Source: Nanobdellota archaeon (GTDB taxonomy: Archaea; Aenigmatarchaeota; Aenigmatarchaeia; QMZP01). Taken from it: a stretch of DNA of 64,000 nt. Where the stretch lies: contig JAHIVW010000003.1 of NCBI GenBank assembly GCA_018816245.1, positions 124,001-188,000 of the forward strand, in the 5' to 3' direction. Shown here piece after piece: positions 52,278 through 60,639 of the stretch. Below the pieces are notes generated by a model. The model did no database searches and had not been told where the DNA came from. It worked only from the letters and a program-made list of their open reading frames with translations. A program made the translations under genes and the position numbers. Numbering within the stretch: the stretch's first letter is position 1; every line of letters starts with the position of its first letter.

Positions 52278-52553
52278 CTATGTTCGAACATGTACCCACA
52301 CCTTCCCGATGATCTCCTTTTTTGGAACCGGCCCGAACCGCCGCGAATCAACGCTTTTTGTTTTGTTGTCGCCTTCGACGACAATACGATCGCCACGAAT
52401 CTGAACAATCCGTTTCAACAGCCGCTTCGTTTCGTGCTCAAGAACAACGACGTCACCGACGCGGAGCGTCGTGACTTGCCGAACCAGGAGAAGATCCCCT
52501 GGCCTGAATGCCGGGAGCATGCTTTCGTCCTCGACACGGAACCGCTTGAGCAT
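52278..52553 (-). CDS. sodX: Ni-SOD maturation protease (SodX-like, S26 family)
   Basis: Small serine protease of the signal-peptidase family predicted to remove the propeptide of nickel superoxide dismutase. From the ATG at 52553 (MLKRFRVEDESMLPAF) it has 91 residues. The catalytic serine is in DESMLPAFRPGD and the lysine in the ETKRLLKRIVQIRGD segment; VEGDNKTKSVDSRRFGPVP is characteristic of the Ni-SOD protease subgroup. No membrane helix is present, so it acts in the cytosol. It starts 4 bp after the Ni-SOD stop. The longer track version overlaps the Ni-SOD gene. Confidence 0.9.
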   Translation of the reverse strand: MLKRFRVEDESMLPAFRPGDLLLVRQVTTLRVGDVVVLEHETKRLLKRIVQIRGDRIVVEGDNKTKSVDSRRFGPVPKKEIIGKVWVHVRT

Positions 52554-52557
52554 AGCC

Positions 52558-53034
52558 CTACAGCTTCGGGTACACCAGCTCTGCCTTCGTCGGATACGGC
52601 GCTGCCACCCGTGTTGTTTCCACACCCTTGGTCTTCCAGAAGATCTCGGCAATGGTGTTCACGGCATCGAGCAGGTTTTGTGCCGCCTGCTTGTCCGCGG
52701 TCTGCCGCGCTGCTGACCCTGTTTGCATGACCTTCCAGACGAGCTCGTGTAAGTTCGGGAACTGCTTCAGATGGTCAGGTTTGAAGTAGTCGCCCCAGAG
52801 GATGCGGACCTCGTGCTTCGCAAGTTCTGCGTGCTCTTCCTTGATGGCAATGAGCCTGGCAATCTTGTGGTTGTCTCCTTTACTTTCCTCGATCAGGGTT
52901 GCCATCCTGAGCACGGTGTGTGCTGCAAGCTGGGCAATGTGCGGGTCATAGACCCCGCAGGGAATGTCACAATGGGCGTAGACTGGTTCTGCTGGTGCGA
53001 TATTTTCAAGGAATCGCAAAAGTGTTCGAATCAT
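52558..53034 (-). CDS. sodN: Nickel superoxide dismutase precursor
   Basis: Converts superoxide to oxygen and hydrogen peroxide. The mature N-terminus carries the nickel hook HCDIPCGVYDP, with His1, Cys2 and Cys6 as ligands after removal of the 20-residue propeptide ending PVYA. The rest (IKEEHAELAKHEVRILWGDYFKPDHL and EIFWKTKG) is the four-helix bundle of the family. 158 residues is normal for the precursor. TTTAAAAG about 25 bp before the ATG makes it leaderless. With the protease gene it forms the complete sodN-sodX pair, known mainly from bacteria. Confidence 0.97.
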   Translation of the reverse strand: MIRTLLRFLENIAPAEPVYAHCDIPCGVYDPHIAQLAAHTVLRMATLIEESKGDNHKIARLIAIKEEHAELAKHEVRILWGDYFKPDHLKQFPNLHELVWKVMQTGSAARQTADKQAAQNLLDAVNTIAEIFWKTKGVETTRVAAPYPTKAELVYPKL

Positions 53035-53088
53035 GATTGCCCTTTGGATTGAATCTTTTAAAGGGCATGTTGAATTCTTCGACTCGTG

Positions 53089-54120
53089 TTATGGCACGCA
53101 GTACACCCGCCAGCGGCCTTCCCCGGTCGCACTAATCGCCTTGTAGCGGATCAACCGTTCCAGATACTTCCGGATCGTTCGTTCATTAATAACGTCGAGC
53201 TGCTGTTCTTGGCTCTGCTGTTTGAAGAGCATGTAGAGCTCGTCCGGTTTCACGGTCTTCTTCTCCGCGATGATCGCCAGCAGGAGTTTCTGGTGGTCGT
53301 TCAGCCGCTCCAGTGCCTCCCGCTGTTCCTGTTTCGTAAACCACTCGTAGGCCATGCCAATCGCGCCCTCAGGAATCTTCGTCAAGTCCTTTCGTTCCGC
53401 GTCTTCAGCAAGCGACCGCAACGTTGCCAGGGCGATCCGCGCATCGCCTTTTGCCAACGCAGCAACGCGTCGGACCTGGTTGTGCGTCACAGTTTCAGGA
53501 AGCATTCCCCATTCTGCACGATCCCACAAAATGTCTGCCAATTCATCAATGCCATAGGAAGGAAAATCAATCCGGTCTGCCCCCATGAGCCGCGACTGTA
53601 CCCGGTCATCGAGGTCACCGATAACGGTTTCGTGGTTCCCGATCAGCAGTAAGCAGACATTCGCATGCTGCACAAGGTCATACAAAACCCGATCGTCCTC
53701 GAGTTGGTCGATTTCATCAAGGATGATGACTGCTGTTTTCTTCGCAACCTTCCGCTCCAAAATTGCGAGCAACTCATCAACCGGCGTCCCTTTGCGGTGG
53801 ACAGAAAGAATCTCCCCCATCTCCTGTAAAAGTGTGTAAAGAATGTTGAATCTCGTTGAATACGACCAGCAGTTGATGTAGCACCCGTACACTGAAACCT
53901 GTTTCTTGAGTTCTTCGAGGACATACCGTGCCATTGACGTCTTCCCGGTTCCCGGTGGGCCGAACAAAAACATATTCCTGGGAGGTTGCTCATCAAGCAA
54001 TGGTGCAAGATTATCCCGGATGACCTTGAGTTGTCCATCCCGATGAATGATTCTGCTAGGAATGAACTGTTCGGTTAACACCCGTAAGTCTTTAATGATC
54101 GTTGCGTGCGTGTCCCACAT
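53089..54120 (-). CDS. Orc1/Cdc6 replication initiator-family AAA+ ATPase
   Basis: 343 residues with Walker A LFGPPGTGKTSMARYV near residue 55, Walker B AVIILDEIDQLED, sensor LLIGNHETV and the GDARIALATLRSLAEDAE sensor-2 region. The C-terminal winged-helix domain (about 265-343) has INERTIRKYLERLIRYKAIS. Archaeal Orc1/Cdc6 proteins bind origins and load the MCM helicase. TTTTATAG about 25 bp before the ATG gives a leaderless promoter. The flanking gaps are under 100 bp and show no obvious origin repeats, so a nearby origin is not supported. Confidence 0.92.
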   Translation of the reverse strand: MWDTHATIIKDLRVLTEQFIPSRIIHRDGQLKVIRDNLAPLLDEQPPRNMFLFGPPGTGKTSMARYVLEELKKQVSVYGCYINCWSYSTRFNILYTLLQEMGEILSVHRKGTPVDELLAILERKVAKKTAVIILDEIDQLEDDRVLYDLVQHANVCLLLIGNHETVIGDLDDRVQSRLMGADRIDFPSYGIDELADILWDRAEWGMLPETVTHNQVRRVAALAKGDARIALATLRSLAEDAERKDLTKIPEGAIGMAYEWFTKQEQREALERLNDHQKLLLAIIAEKKTVKPDELYMLFKQQSQEQQLDVINERTIRKYLERLIRYKAISATGEGRWRVYCVP

Positions 54121-54216
54121 ACTGGAACATTCGTCATGCCGCTATAAAACCATTCAGAAGCATCGGGCCACCAGGGCCGATACCCCTTTATCTGGCATTC
54201 TCTCCAATTGGTCTCC

Positions 54217-56886
54217 ATGCCGAAGGAGGCGTGGTACCAACGTTCCTCCAAAGAAACGCTCTCCCTCCTTGGAACCAGCCAGGACGGCCTTTCAGAGCAT
54301 GACGTTGTGAAACGCCGGGAACAGTATGGTCCCAATACCCTGAAAGAGAAGAAGCCCCAAAGCGCGGTTGTCCTGTTCCTCCACCAGTTCAAAAATTTCC
54401 TCATTCTCATCCTCTTGTTTGCAACAGCCTTCTCAGCATTGATCGGTGAACTGACAGACGCTGCTATTATCATCACCATTGTTGTCCTTAACGCGATTTT
54501 TGGGTTTGTTCAGGAGACCCGGGCCGAGAAGGCAATTGCCGCGCTCAAAAAGCTCGCTGCACCGAAAACCATTGTCCGGCGAGATGGAACAGAAAAGGAA
54601 ATCCCCAGCAGCGAGCTTGTCCCCGGTGATATCGTCCTCATCGAAGAAGGGACCAAGATTCCTGCGGATATTCGACTGCTCGAGACCGTGAACCTGAAGG
54701 TTGACGAAGCGTCCTTAACAGGAGAATCAATTCCGGTGACCAAAGATGTGGACCCAATTGTGAAAGCAGAGCTCGCGGACAGGACAAATATGTGCTTCAT
54801 GGGCACCATGGCAACCTATGGCCGCGGTGTTGGTGTTGTTGTTGAAACCGGGATGAACACCCAGATCGGGAAGATCGCCAATATGATCGCTGAAGCCGGC
54901 GAGAAGCAGACGCCGCTCCAAAAACGGCTTGGCCACTTCGGCCGGTCGCTGGGCATCCTGATCCTCGGCATCTCCCTGCTGGTGATTCTGGTCGGGGTCA
55001 TGTTCGGGTATGACGGCCTCCAGATGATCCTGACGGGCATCTCCCTTGCGGTTGCGGCTATTCCTGAAGGCCTCCCTGCGGTCGTGACCGTGACCCTAGC
55101 GCTCGGTCTCCAGCGACTCTCGAAGCGAAACGCAATCATGCGCCGCCTGGGCGCTGTTGAAACCCTCGGATCCACAAGTGTGATTTGTTCTGATAAGACC
55201 GGCACCTTGACCAAAGGGGAGATGACCGTTCGCTCAATCTGGGTAAACAATCGAACGATTACCGTGACCGGCAAAGGGTACGAAGCAACTGGTGCCTTCT
55301 TCGAAGAAAAGAAGAAACTCGATCCACGAAAGGAAAGCGTCCTCTATACTTTGTTACAGGCAGGCGCACTGTGTAATAATGCAACGTACCGAAACAATGC
55401 GATTTTTGGAGATCCCACCGAAGGTGCCTTGCTCGTGGCTGCAACCAAAGCGATGCGGCTGGACGTCTTACAAAACTCCTATCCCCGCGTTGGGGAAGTT
55501 CCCTTTTCCTCGGAACGGAAGCGGATGACTACTATCCACAAAACAGCACATAACAAACTCATTACCTACAGTAAAGGGGCGCCGGAAGTGATCCTTGAGC
55601 GCTGTACCCATGTCTTGCAAGGGAACCATCCTGTGAAGTTAACGCCGCTCCTCCGAAAGGACATCCTTGAGGCGAACAAGAATCTCGCAAACCAGGCGCT
55701 CCGCGTTCTTGCATTTGCCTACCGGCCTGTTCTCGCCAAAGAGCAACATAATGAAAGTCTTGAACGCCAGCTGATTTTCCTCGGTCTGCAAGGCATGATC
55801 GATCCTCCGCGGAAAGATATTGAAGAGAGCATTCTCCAATGTACCCGCGCCGGGATCCGGGTGATTATGATCACTGGCGATCATCAGAACACCGCTGTGG
55901 CAATTGCAAACGAGCTGAATATCAAGAGCAGCGGGGTTCTCTCTGGTGCAGACATTGAGGCGCTTTCTGACAAAGACTTTGTCAAGGCCGTCCGGACGGT
56001 CTCGGTGTATGCACGGGTTAATCCAGAGCACAAGGTTCGTATTGTGAATGCACTGAAGCAGCAGGGTCTTGTCTGTGCGATGACCGGCGACGGCGTGAAC
56101 GACGCGCCAGCGCTGAAAGTTGCTGATATCGGCGTTGCCATGGGAATCAAGGGAACTGATGTTGCAAAAGAAGCATCAGATATGGTGCTTGCTGATGACA
56201 ACTTTACCAGCATTGTCTCTGCTGTTGAGGAAGGCCGCGCAATCTACGATAACATCATGAAGTTTATCTTGTATTTGCTCTCGAGCAACATCGCCGAAGT
56301 CTTGATCGTGCTTCTTGCATTCTTCATTTCGCCGATGCTCGGTGTTTTGGCGATCCCGCTCCTCGCGGTTCACCTCTTGTGGATCAACCTGGTGACAGAC
56401 GGATTACCGGCGCTGGCGCTCGGTGTTGACCCACCAGAAAAGAATATCATGAAACGACCGCCCCGTGATGCACAAGAGAATATCCTTTCACGGCGAAACT
56501 TCGCCTTCATCCTCGTGACCGGAATGATCGTCACGATTGGAACACTGTTCCTGTTCTATCAGGATCTTCCGAAAGGGATCCACCACGCCCAGACAACAGC
56601 GTTCACAGCGCTCGTGATCTACGAATTGTTGAATGTCTTCAACAGTCGGGCTATTCATTCCTTTGTCTTCACGAAGGCCATGTTTGCGAATCACAAACTC
56701 TTGCTCGCGATCGGCGCGTCGTTCACCCTCCATCTCGTTGTGCTGTACTTTCCACCCTTAGCAGCGGCCTTTGAAGTCGTGCCGCTTACGCTTCTTGACT
56801 GGGGAGAGATTGCCCTCTTTTCCTTGTCTGTTTTACTTGCTGGCCTGGTGTTTGGCTGGAAGAACCGGACGCCCGCATGTTCCTGA
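54217..56886 (+). CDS. P2-type cation-transporting ATPase (probably Ca2+)
   Basis: Membrane pump of 889 residues. Actuator motif LTGES, M4 motif AAIPEGLPAVVT, phosphorylation site CSDKTGTLT, nucleotide-binding KGAPE and hinge TGDGVNDAPA are all present. M5 has SSNIAEV and M6 has NLVTDG, matching the Ca2+ ligand positions (Asn, Glu, Asn, Thr, Asp) of SERCA/PMR1-type pumps; Ca2+ is therefore likely but Mn2+ is possible. The track starts at a TTG; the ATG at 54217 (MPKEAWYQ) is preferred, with CTTTATC about 30 bp upstream. Ten membrane helices are expected. Its 3' end overlaps a small antisense gene. Confidence 0.94.
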   Translation: MPKEAWYQRSSKETLSLLGTSQDGLSEHDVVKRREQYGPNTLKEKKPQSAVVLFLHQFKNFLILILLFATAFSALIGELTDAAIIITIVVLNAIFGFVQETRAEKAIAALKKLAAPKTIVRRDGTEKEIPSSELVPGDIVLIEEGTKIPADIRLLETVNLKVDEASLTGESIPVTKDVDPIVKAELADRTNMCFMGTMATYGRGVGVVVETGMNTQIGKIANMIAEAGEKQTPLQKRLGHFGRSLGILILGISLLVILVGVMFGYDGLQMILTGISLAVAAIPEGLPAVVTVTLALGLQRLSKRNAIMRRLGAVETLGSTSVICSDKTGTLTKGEMTVRSIWVNNRTITVTGKGYEATGAFFEEKKKLDPRKESVLYTLLQAGALCNNATYRNNAIFGDPTEGALLVAATKAMRLDVLQNSYPRVGEVPFSSERKRMTTIHKTAHNKLITYSKGAPEVILERCTHVLQGNHPVKLTPLLRKDILEANKNLANQALRVLAFAYRPVLAKEQHNESLERQLIFLGLQGMIDPPRKDIEESILQCTRAGIRVIMITGDHQNTAVAIANELNIKSSGVLSGADIEALSDKDFVKAVRTVSVYARVNPEHKVRIVNALKQQGLVCAMTGDGVNDAPALKVADIGVAMGIKGTDVAKEASDMVLADDNFTSIVSAVEEGRAIYDNIMKFILYLLSSNIAEVLIVLLAFFISPMLGVLAIPLLAVHLLWINLVTDGLPALALGVDPPEKNIMKRPPRDAQENILSRRNFAFILVTGMIVTIGTLFLFYQDLPKGIHHAQTTAFTALVIYELLNVFNSRAIHSFVFTKAMFANHKLLLAIGASFTLHLVVLYFPPLAAAFEVVPLTLLDWGEIALFSLSVLLAGLVFGWKNRTPACS

Positions 56887-57019
56887 GGGAACAATTGACA
56901 ACGACACAGTCTTCACACGCCTGCGCATCTTTCTCACAGAAACTCACGCGCATTTCGTCAATGGTCCCAGTACAAATAACATGGTTGAGTTCATCACCAC
57001 AGAAGATACACGTTGACAT
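56786..57019 (-). CDS. Small Cys-rich (zinc-binding) protein overlapping the ATPase 3' end
   Basis: From the ATG at 57019 the protein has 77 residues: MSTCIFCGDELNHVIC and SFCEKDAQACEDCVVVNC give two zinc-knuckle-like cysteine clusters. The C-terminal 30 residues are low-complexity and run antisense to the last 101 bp of the P-type ATPase, so the functional part is the first 45 residues. It lies downstream of the secreted protein at 57086-58531 and may share its transcript. The cysteine pattern argues for a real gene, but the antisense tail makes it less certain. Confidence 0.5.
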   Translation of the reverse strand: MSTCIFCGDELNHVICTGTIDEMRVSFCEKDAQACEDCVVVNCSLRNMRASGSSSQTPGQQVKQTRKRGQSLPSQEA

Positions 57020-57085
57020 ATTGTTTTTCAACTCCAAAAGGATATGTCGTAGACGGGACGGGGATAAGAAGACCGTGTTGAAAAT

Positions 57086-58531
57086 TCAACTTTCGGTTGA
57101 TGGTGGTGTTTCGGTGATATCGTTCCGCCGTCGAAGCCAGAAGTACAAGCTCCCAATCACGATGATCGCAAGCAGCCCGACGAAGAGCCCGGAGACGTTT
57201 TGGGTGAGAAACCCTGTCACGGTCCCGAACGGTGAGGAAGCGTCTGTTTCTCCTTCATCACTCGTTGTTGTTTCAGGAATGAGACAGACGTCATTCTGGC
57301 ACCCAGCTTCGCAGGTTTCGAGGAAGATGAGCTCATTGTTCTCACAGGTCATCAGGTCGTCTCCATTGCAGCTTGTCATTCCTTCATCACAGAAGAGCAC
57401 AACAGGAAGGACAGGAAATTCGGGTTCAGGAGGTTGTGGGGGTTCTTGCTCTTTGGTCTCGTTCTTTCGCGTAAAGTCTAAGATGGTTCCACCTCCATTA
57501 CCACCACCTCCAGAAGGTGGTGCGTTCACACTAAAGGAAATTGAGGTAAGAACTTCTGCGTTTCCTTGCTGGTCAGTCGAAAAGTAGGAGAGGAAATAGG
57601 TTCCGCCACTGCTCAGGGTAAAGGGCGTTGTGTAGGTAGTTCCCGGGGTGCAGGAGATAGTATTACTACAGTACCATGTCGTTGCGCAGCCGCTTCCGGT
57701 GCTGCCATCATCACAGGAGAGCTGAACTGTAACCGGGGAAGGATAGGATGCCCCATCACTGACATTGCTTGTCGTGGTTGGGGGGGTGGTGTCCTTGAGA
57801 ATTGGGTTCAATGGACTTCCTCCAAGGTTCGTGTTGTTCAGATCTTTTGGACGAATGATGAGAATTGGGGTGGTTGGGTCAACCGGTCCCTCGTTCTTGG
57901 GATGAAAAATCAGAATCGGTGTATCAGGATCAACCGGTCCTTCATTCTTTATTTTCTCAACTGGATCAGTCGGATCAACCGGCCCTTCGTTGTGTATTTT
58001 TTCCACCGGATCGGTGGGATCAGCTGGTCCTTCATTATGGATCTTTTCAATAGGATCAGTCGGATCAGCAGGTGACGGGTTTGGTGGTGCGATCTTGCAA
58101 GGATCAACACCATCAGGACACTCGTTCGTGTCACTTCCACCAGTGAAATCATCAGTAAAGTCATGTGGCTGTGGCGGCGTTGGGGGAATCGGGGCAGTCT
58201 CTTGATACAGTTGTTCTGCCTCACCGCTCGGACCAGAACCAGGAACACTGGACATCGATGGTGGGATTGGTTCCGGTATTGCAATATCCGGTTCGCTTGC
58301 CGGACTCTCGGGAGAAGGAAGCGGTGCCTCAGGAGCTGCTGGCGCTGGTTCAGGGGACGGCGGGGACGGTGTTGTTGGTTCAGTAGGAACCGGGGTCGGT
58401 GTCCCTCCCACACGAACCGTGCCATCAATGTTCAGTTGCGCGTTCGCCAGCGTTGTGAAACTGATTTGGGCGAGCAGGAGCACGCTTATCAAAACCGGGA
58501 TGGCAATTAGTCCAAGAACCTTTCCTTGCAT
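57086..58531 (-). CDS. Secreted, membrane-anchored Pro-rich repeat protein
   Basis: 481 residues with a signal peptide (about 1-31, ending ANAQ), a Pro/Glu/Ser/Ala-rich stalk (about 40-115) and a tandem-repeat block (about 155-228, unit DPTDPVEKIHNEGP). A beta domain of CHB_HEX_C/Ig-like type follows (about 245-335, TWYCSNTISCTPGTTYTTP and YFLSYFSTDQQGNAE), then a Gly-rich linker, a Cys-rich segment (about 375-425) and a C-terminal membrane helix (about 447-466). Likely a cell-surface protein held in the membrane at its C-terminus. No catalytic motif is seen. Confidence 0.8.
   Translation of the reverse strand: MQGKVLGLIAIPVLISVLLLAQISFTTLANAQLNIDGTVRVGGTPTPVPTEPTTPSPPSPEPAPAAPEAPLPSPESPASEPDIAIPEPIPPSMSSVPGSGPSGEAEQLYQETAPIPPTPPQPHDFTDDFTGGSDTNECPDGVDPCKIAPPNPSPADPTDPIEKIHNEGPADPTDPVEKIHNEGPVDPTDPVEKIKNEGPVDPDTPILIFHPKNEGPVDPTTPILIIRPKDLNNTNLGGSPLNPILKDTTPPTTTSNVSDGASYPSPVTVQLSCDDGSTGSGCATTWYCSNTISCTPGTTYTTPFTLSSGGTYFLSYFSTDQQGNAEVLTSISFSVNAPPSGGGGNGGGTILDFTRKNETKEQEPPQPPEPEFPVLPVVLFCDEGMTSCNGDDLMTCENNELIFLETCEAGCQNDVCLIPETTTSDEGETDASSPFGTVTGFLTQNVSGLFVGLLAIIVIGSLYFWLRRRNDITETPPSTES
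57849..58070 (-). repeat. In-frame tandem repeat, about 45 bp unit
   Basis: Five units inside the secreted protein gene. Three encode 15 residues each (ADPTDPIEKIHNEGP, ADPTDPVEKIHNEGP, VDPTDPVEKIKNEGP), followed by a diverged 17-residue unit (DTPILIFHPKNEGP) and a shortened last one. The graded divergence suggests expansion by unequal exchange or slippage and predicts copy-number variation between strains. Confidence 0.75.
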
Positions 58532-58631
58532 GCGATCACGTCCAAATCGTGGAAAGCTGAGAATCTGAGTTTTAAATACCTTGGTTGAGTATGAAGCCGC
58601 CCTTTTTAAGCTCCTAAGGCAACATACGGCA

Positions 58632-58925
58632 ATGCCAGACGCTCCTAATCAAGTCGTCCGGGTTCGCCTTCCCCGTGGGAAAGAGATGTTCGGAATCATT
58701 GAAGAACTCCTCGGCGCCAGCCGGTTTAGGATCCGCTGCAAAGACGGGAACACCCGGCTTTGCCGTATCCCTGGAAAGTTTCGGAGACGCATCCGCGTTT
58801 CTGTCGGTGATGCAGTCATCATCGAGCCCTGGGATATTGAGCCCAAGGACAAGGCCGATGTTGTCTGGATTTATAACAAGACACAGAATGTCTGGCTCCG
58901 CCAACGCGGCATGCTGGACTGGTAG
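58632..58925 (+). CDS. eif1a: Translation initiation factor aIF1A
   Basis: OB-fold factor that binds the A site of the small subunit during initiation. From the ATG at 58632 (MPDAPNQVVRVRLPRG) it has 97 residues. FGIIEELLGASRFRIRCKDG, RLCRIPGKFRRRIRVSVGD and VWIYNKTQNVWLRQRG are the conserved core. The track version begins 17 codons earlier with no support; TTTTTAAG about 28 bp upstream of the chosen ATG gives a leaderless message. Five bases separate it from the KH-domain gene. Confidence 0.96.
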   Translation: MPDAPNQVVRVRLPRGKEMFGIIEELLGASRFRIRCKDGNTRLCRIPGKFRRRIRVSVGDAVIIEPWDIEPKDKADVVWIYNKTQNVWLRQRGMLDW

Positions 58926-58930
58926 GCGTT

Positions 58931-59443
58931 ATGATCGAGGAAATTCTCGTCCCTGAGGAACGACTTGCGGTCATTATCGGCAACAAGGGACAGACCAAGA
59001 AACGAATTGAGGAAAAAACAAAGACCAGACTTTCGGTCAGTAGTGGGATCATTGTGTCAGGTGACACCGAAGGCGTGCTTGTTGCAAGCGAGATCGTGCG
59101 CGCGATCAGCCGCGGTTTCACTCCTCGGGAAGCCTTCTCGCTCCTGAATGACGATACTCAATTGCAAACGATCAGCCTTTGGAAAGAGACCGAAGCAACG
59201 CGGCAGCGCTTGTTCGCTCGGGTGATTGGGAGGAGCGGGAAGGTCCGCCAGAACATCGAGCGGTACACCCGCACAACCATTTGTGTTTATGGGAAAACGG
59301 TTTCTGTTATCGGGCGGTTTGATACGATGCGCATTGCCGTTGAAGCAATCAAAATGATTCTGAACGGCCGGTCAATTGTAGTCGTGTACAACTTTATTGA
59401 GAAGCAGATGCGGGAGCAGAATCCGTTGTTGCCTGATGAGTAG
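58931..59443 (+). CDS. KH-domain protein, archaeal Dim2/Pno1 (Krr1-like)
   Basis: 170 residues with two KH domains: the first at about 1-70 (ILVPEERLAVIIGNKGQTKKRIE) and the second at about 85-150 (RVIGRSGKVRQNIERYTRTTICVYG). The family assists small-subunit rRNA maturation with Nob1 and Rio1. It is coupled to aIF1A (5 bp apart). In many archaea the Rio1 kinase gene lies between these two; here it is missing from the cluster. Its last 50 bp overlap the convergent eS31 gene. Confidence 0.92.
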   Translation: MIEEILVPEERLAVIIGNKGQTKKRIEEKTKTRLSVSSGIIVSGDTEGVLVASEIVRAISRGFTPREAFSLLNDDTQLQTISLWKETEATRQRLFARVIGRSGKVRQNIERYTRTTICVYGKTVSVIGRFDTMRIAVEAIKMILNGRSIVVVYNFIEKQMREQNPLLPDE

Positions 59444-59654
59444 CTTTTTCAGTCTCTGAGTAGCCACAGCGGCCGCAGACCACGCGCGTCTTGTGGACGC
59501 CGAGCCACGTGCCAGGACCGCAGCGCGGGCAGCTTTTGTGGACCCGTTCGACGGTTTTTCCTTTCATGGTGTAGTACTTGTTTGCAGCAGCCGAACTGTG
59601 TTTCTTCCCGGTTCGCTTTTTCTTTTCGCGCCGTCGAATTTTCTTTTCTGCCAT
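59394..59654 (-). CDS. rps27ae: Ribosomal protein eS31 (S27ae)
   Basis: Small zinc-binding small-subunit protein. The 86 residues have a basic N-terminus, KYYTMKGKTVERVHKSCPRCGPGTWLG and the second knuckle VVCGRCGYSE, giving the four-Cys zinc site. No ubiquitin-like fusion, as expected for archaea. A short Ala/Thr/Ser tail reads over the end of the KH gene on the other strand (50-bp tail-to-tail overlap). Confidence 0.92.
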   Translation of the reverse strand: MAEKKIRRREKKKRTGKKHSSAAANKYYTMKGKTVERVHKSCPRCGPGTWLGVHKTRVVCGRCGYSETEKATHQATTDSAPASASQ

Positions 59655-59706
59655 GGAATCACGAGTGCTATATATAACGGGACGGCCTATTTAAAGGCAC
59701 CGTTGT

Positions 59707-60615
59707 ATGAAATACCGCATTCGCATCGTCCTCACAATGGCGCTCCTGTTCTTGCTTTCGCAGGTGGTCGGCCTCGGATTGTTGTTTCAGGACACGATCG
59801 TCACCCAGATGACCGACGAGACCGGGTCGCTCGTGACCAGCGTTGCTCACGGAGAGACCGCAATCGGTCCCCGTCCGGACCTGATCGGGTTCGAGACGAT
59901 CATCTACATCCTTGCGGGAGTGCTGATCGGGACGTCCCTGGTGCTCCTCTTCATGCGGTTTCAGAAGTTCGGGCTCTGGCGGGCCATGTTCTTCTTCGCA
60001 GTGTTCGCGACGATCTCGGTCGCCCTCGGAGTGATCCTTCCTCAACTCGTTGCTGTACTGCTGGGATTATTGTTGGCGATCCTGAAGATCAAGAAACAGA
60101 ATGCACTGTTACACAACGGGACCGAGCTGTTGATGTATGCGGGGATTGCCCTCTTGTTCGTGCCGTTGTTGGATCTCGTTTCCGTGGTCGTGTTGTTGCT
60201 GGTCATCGCTGCCTACGACGCATTCGCGGTGTGGAAGAGCAAGCACATGATCTCGCTCGCGAAGTTCCAGGCAGAGAGCAAGGTGTTTGCCGGCTTGTCG
60301 GTTTCGACGAAGAAGCCAACAACAGTGAAACAAGAGAAGAAGACCCAGAAACTTGGGGTTGGCCAGGCGATCCTTGGCGGCGGGGACATGGCGTTTCCGT
60401 TACTGTTTGCCGGGGTGGTGTTCGAGTGGCTCGTGGTGTCCGTGGGGATCGCCAAGAACCTCGCGTTCCTGTATACACTGCTGATTCCGGTGCTGTGTAC
60501 CGTGACCCTGTTCCTGTTGCTGGTCAAGGGAAAGCAGGGGACATTCTACCCAGCGATGCCGTTTCTGAGCGCTGGATGCTTTATTGGCTTCGGGCTGCTC
60601 TGGCTCTTTTTATAA
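59707..60615 (+). CDS. Presenilin/signal-peptide-peptidase-type aspartyl protease (A22 family)
   Basis: Intramembrane protease of 302 residues with about nine hydrophobic helices. The two catalytic aspartates are in AAYDAFAVW (Asp171) and ILGGGDMAFP (Asp227), the YD and GxGD motifs; the C-terminal PAMPFL corresponds to the PAL motif. A polar loop (about 195-215) separates the two catalytic helices, as in known archaeal homologues. Probably clears signal peptides or cuts membrane proteins. It has its own promoter divergent from eS31 and lies just before tRNA-Thr. Confidence 0.88.
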   Translation: MKYRIRIVLTMALLFLLSQVVGLGLLFQDTIVTQMTDETGSLVTSVAHGETAIGPRPDLIGFETIIYILAGVLIGTSLVLLFMRFQKFGLWRAMFFFAVFATISVALGVILPQLVAVLLGLLLAILKIKKQNALLHNGTELLMYAGIALLFVPLLDLVSVVVLLLVIAAYDAFAVWKSKHMISLAKFQAESKVFAGLSVSTKKPTTVKQEKKTQKLGVGQAILGGGDMAFPLLFAGVVFEWLVVSVGIAKNLAFLYTLLIPVLCTVTLFLLLVKGKQGTFYPAMPFLSAGCFIGFGLLWLFL

Positions 60616-60639
60616 AAGGCCGAACTAACTTCTCTGCAC

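Noticed and set aside
54121-54216. Possible replication origin beside Orc1/Cdc6
   Set aside because: The gap is only 96 bp, is filled by two promoters and shows no repeated origin-recognition boxes or AT-rich unwinding element.
57077-57090. Inverted repeat GTTGAAAATTCAAC near the end of the secreted repeat protein
   Set aside because: It overlaps the stop codon, occurs once and has no T-run; not related to the AACAnTGTT palindrome. Probably chance.
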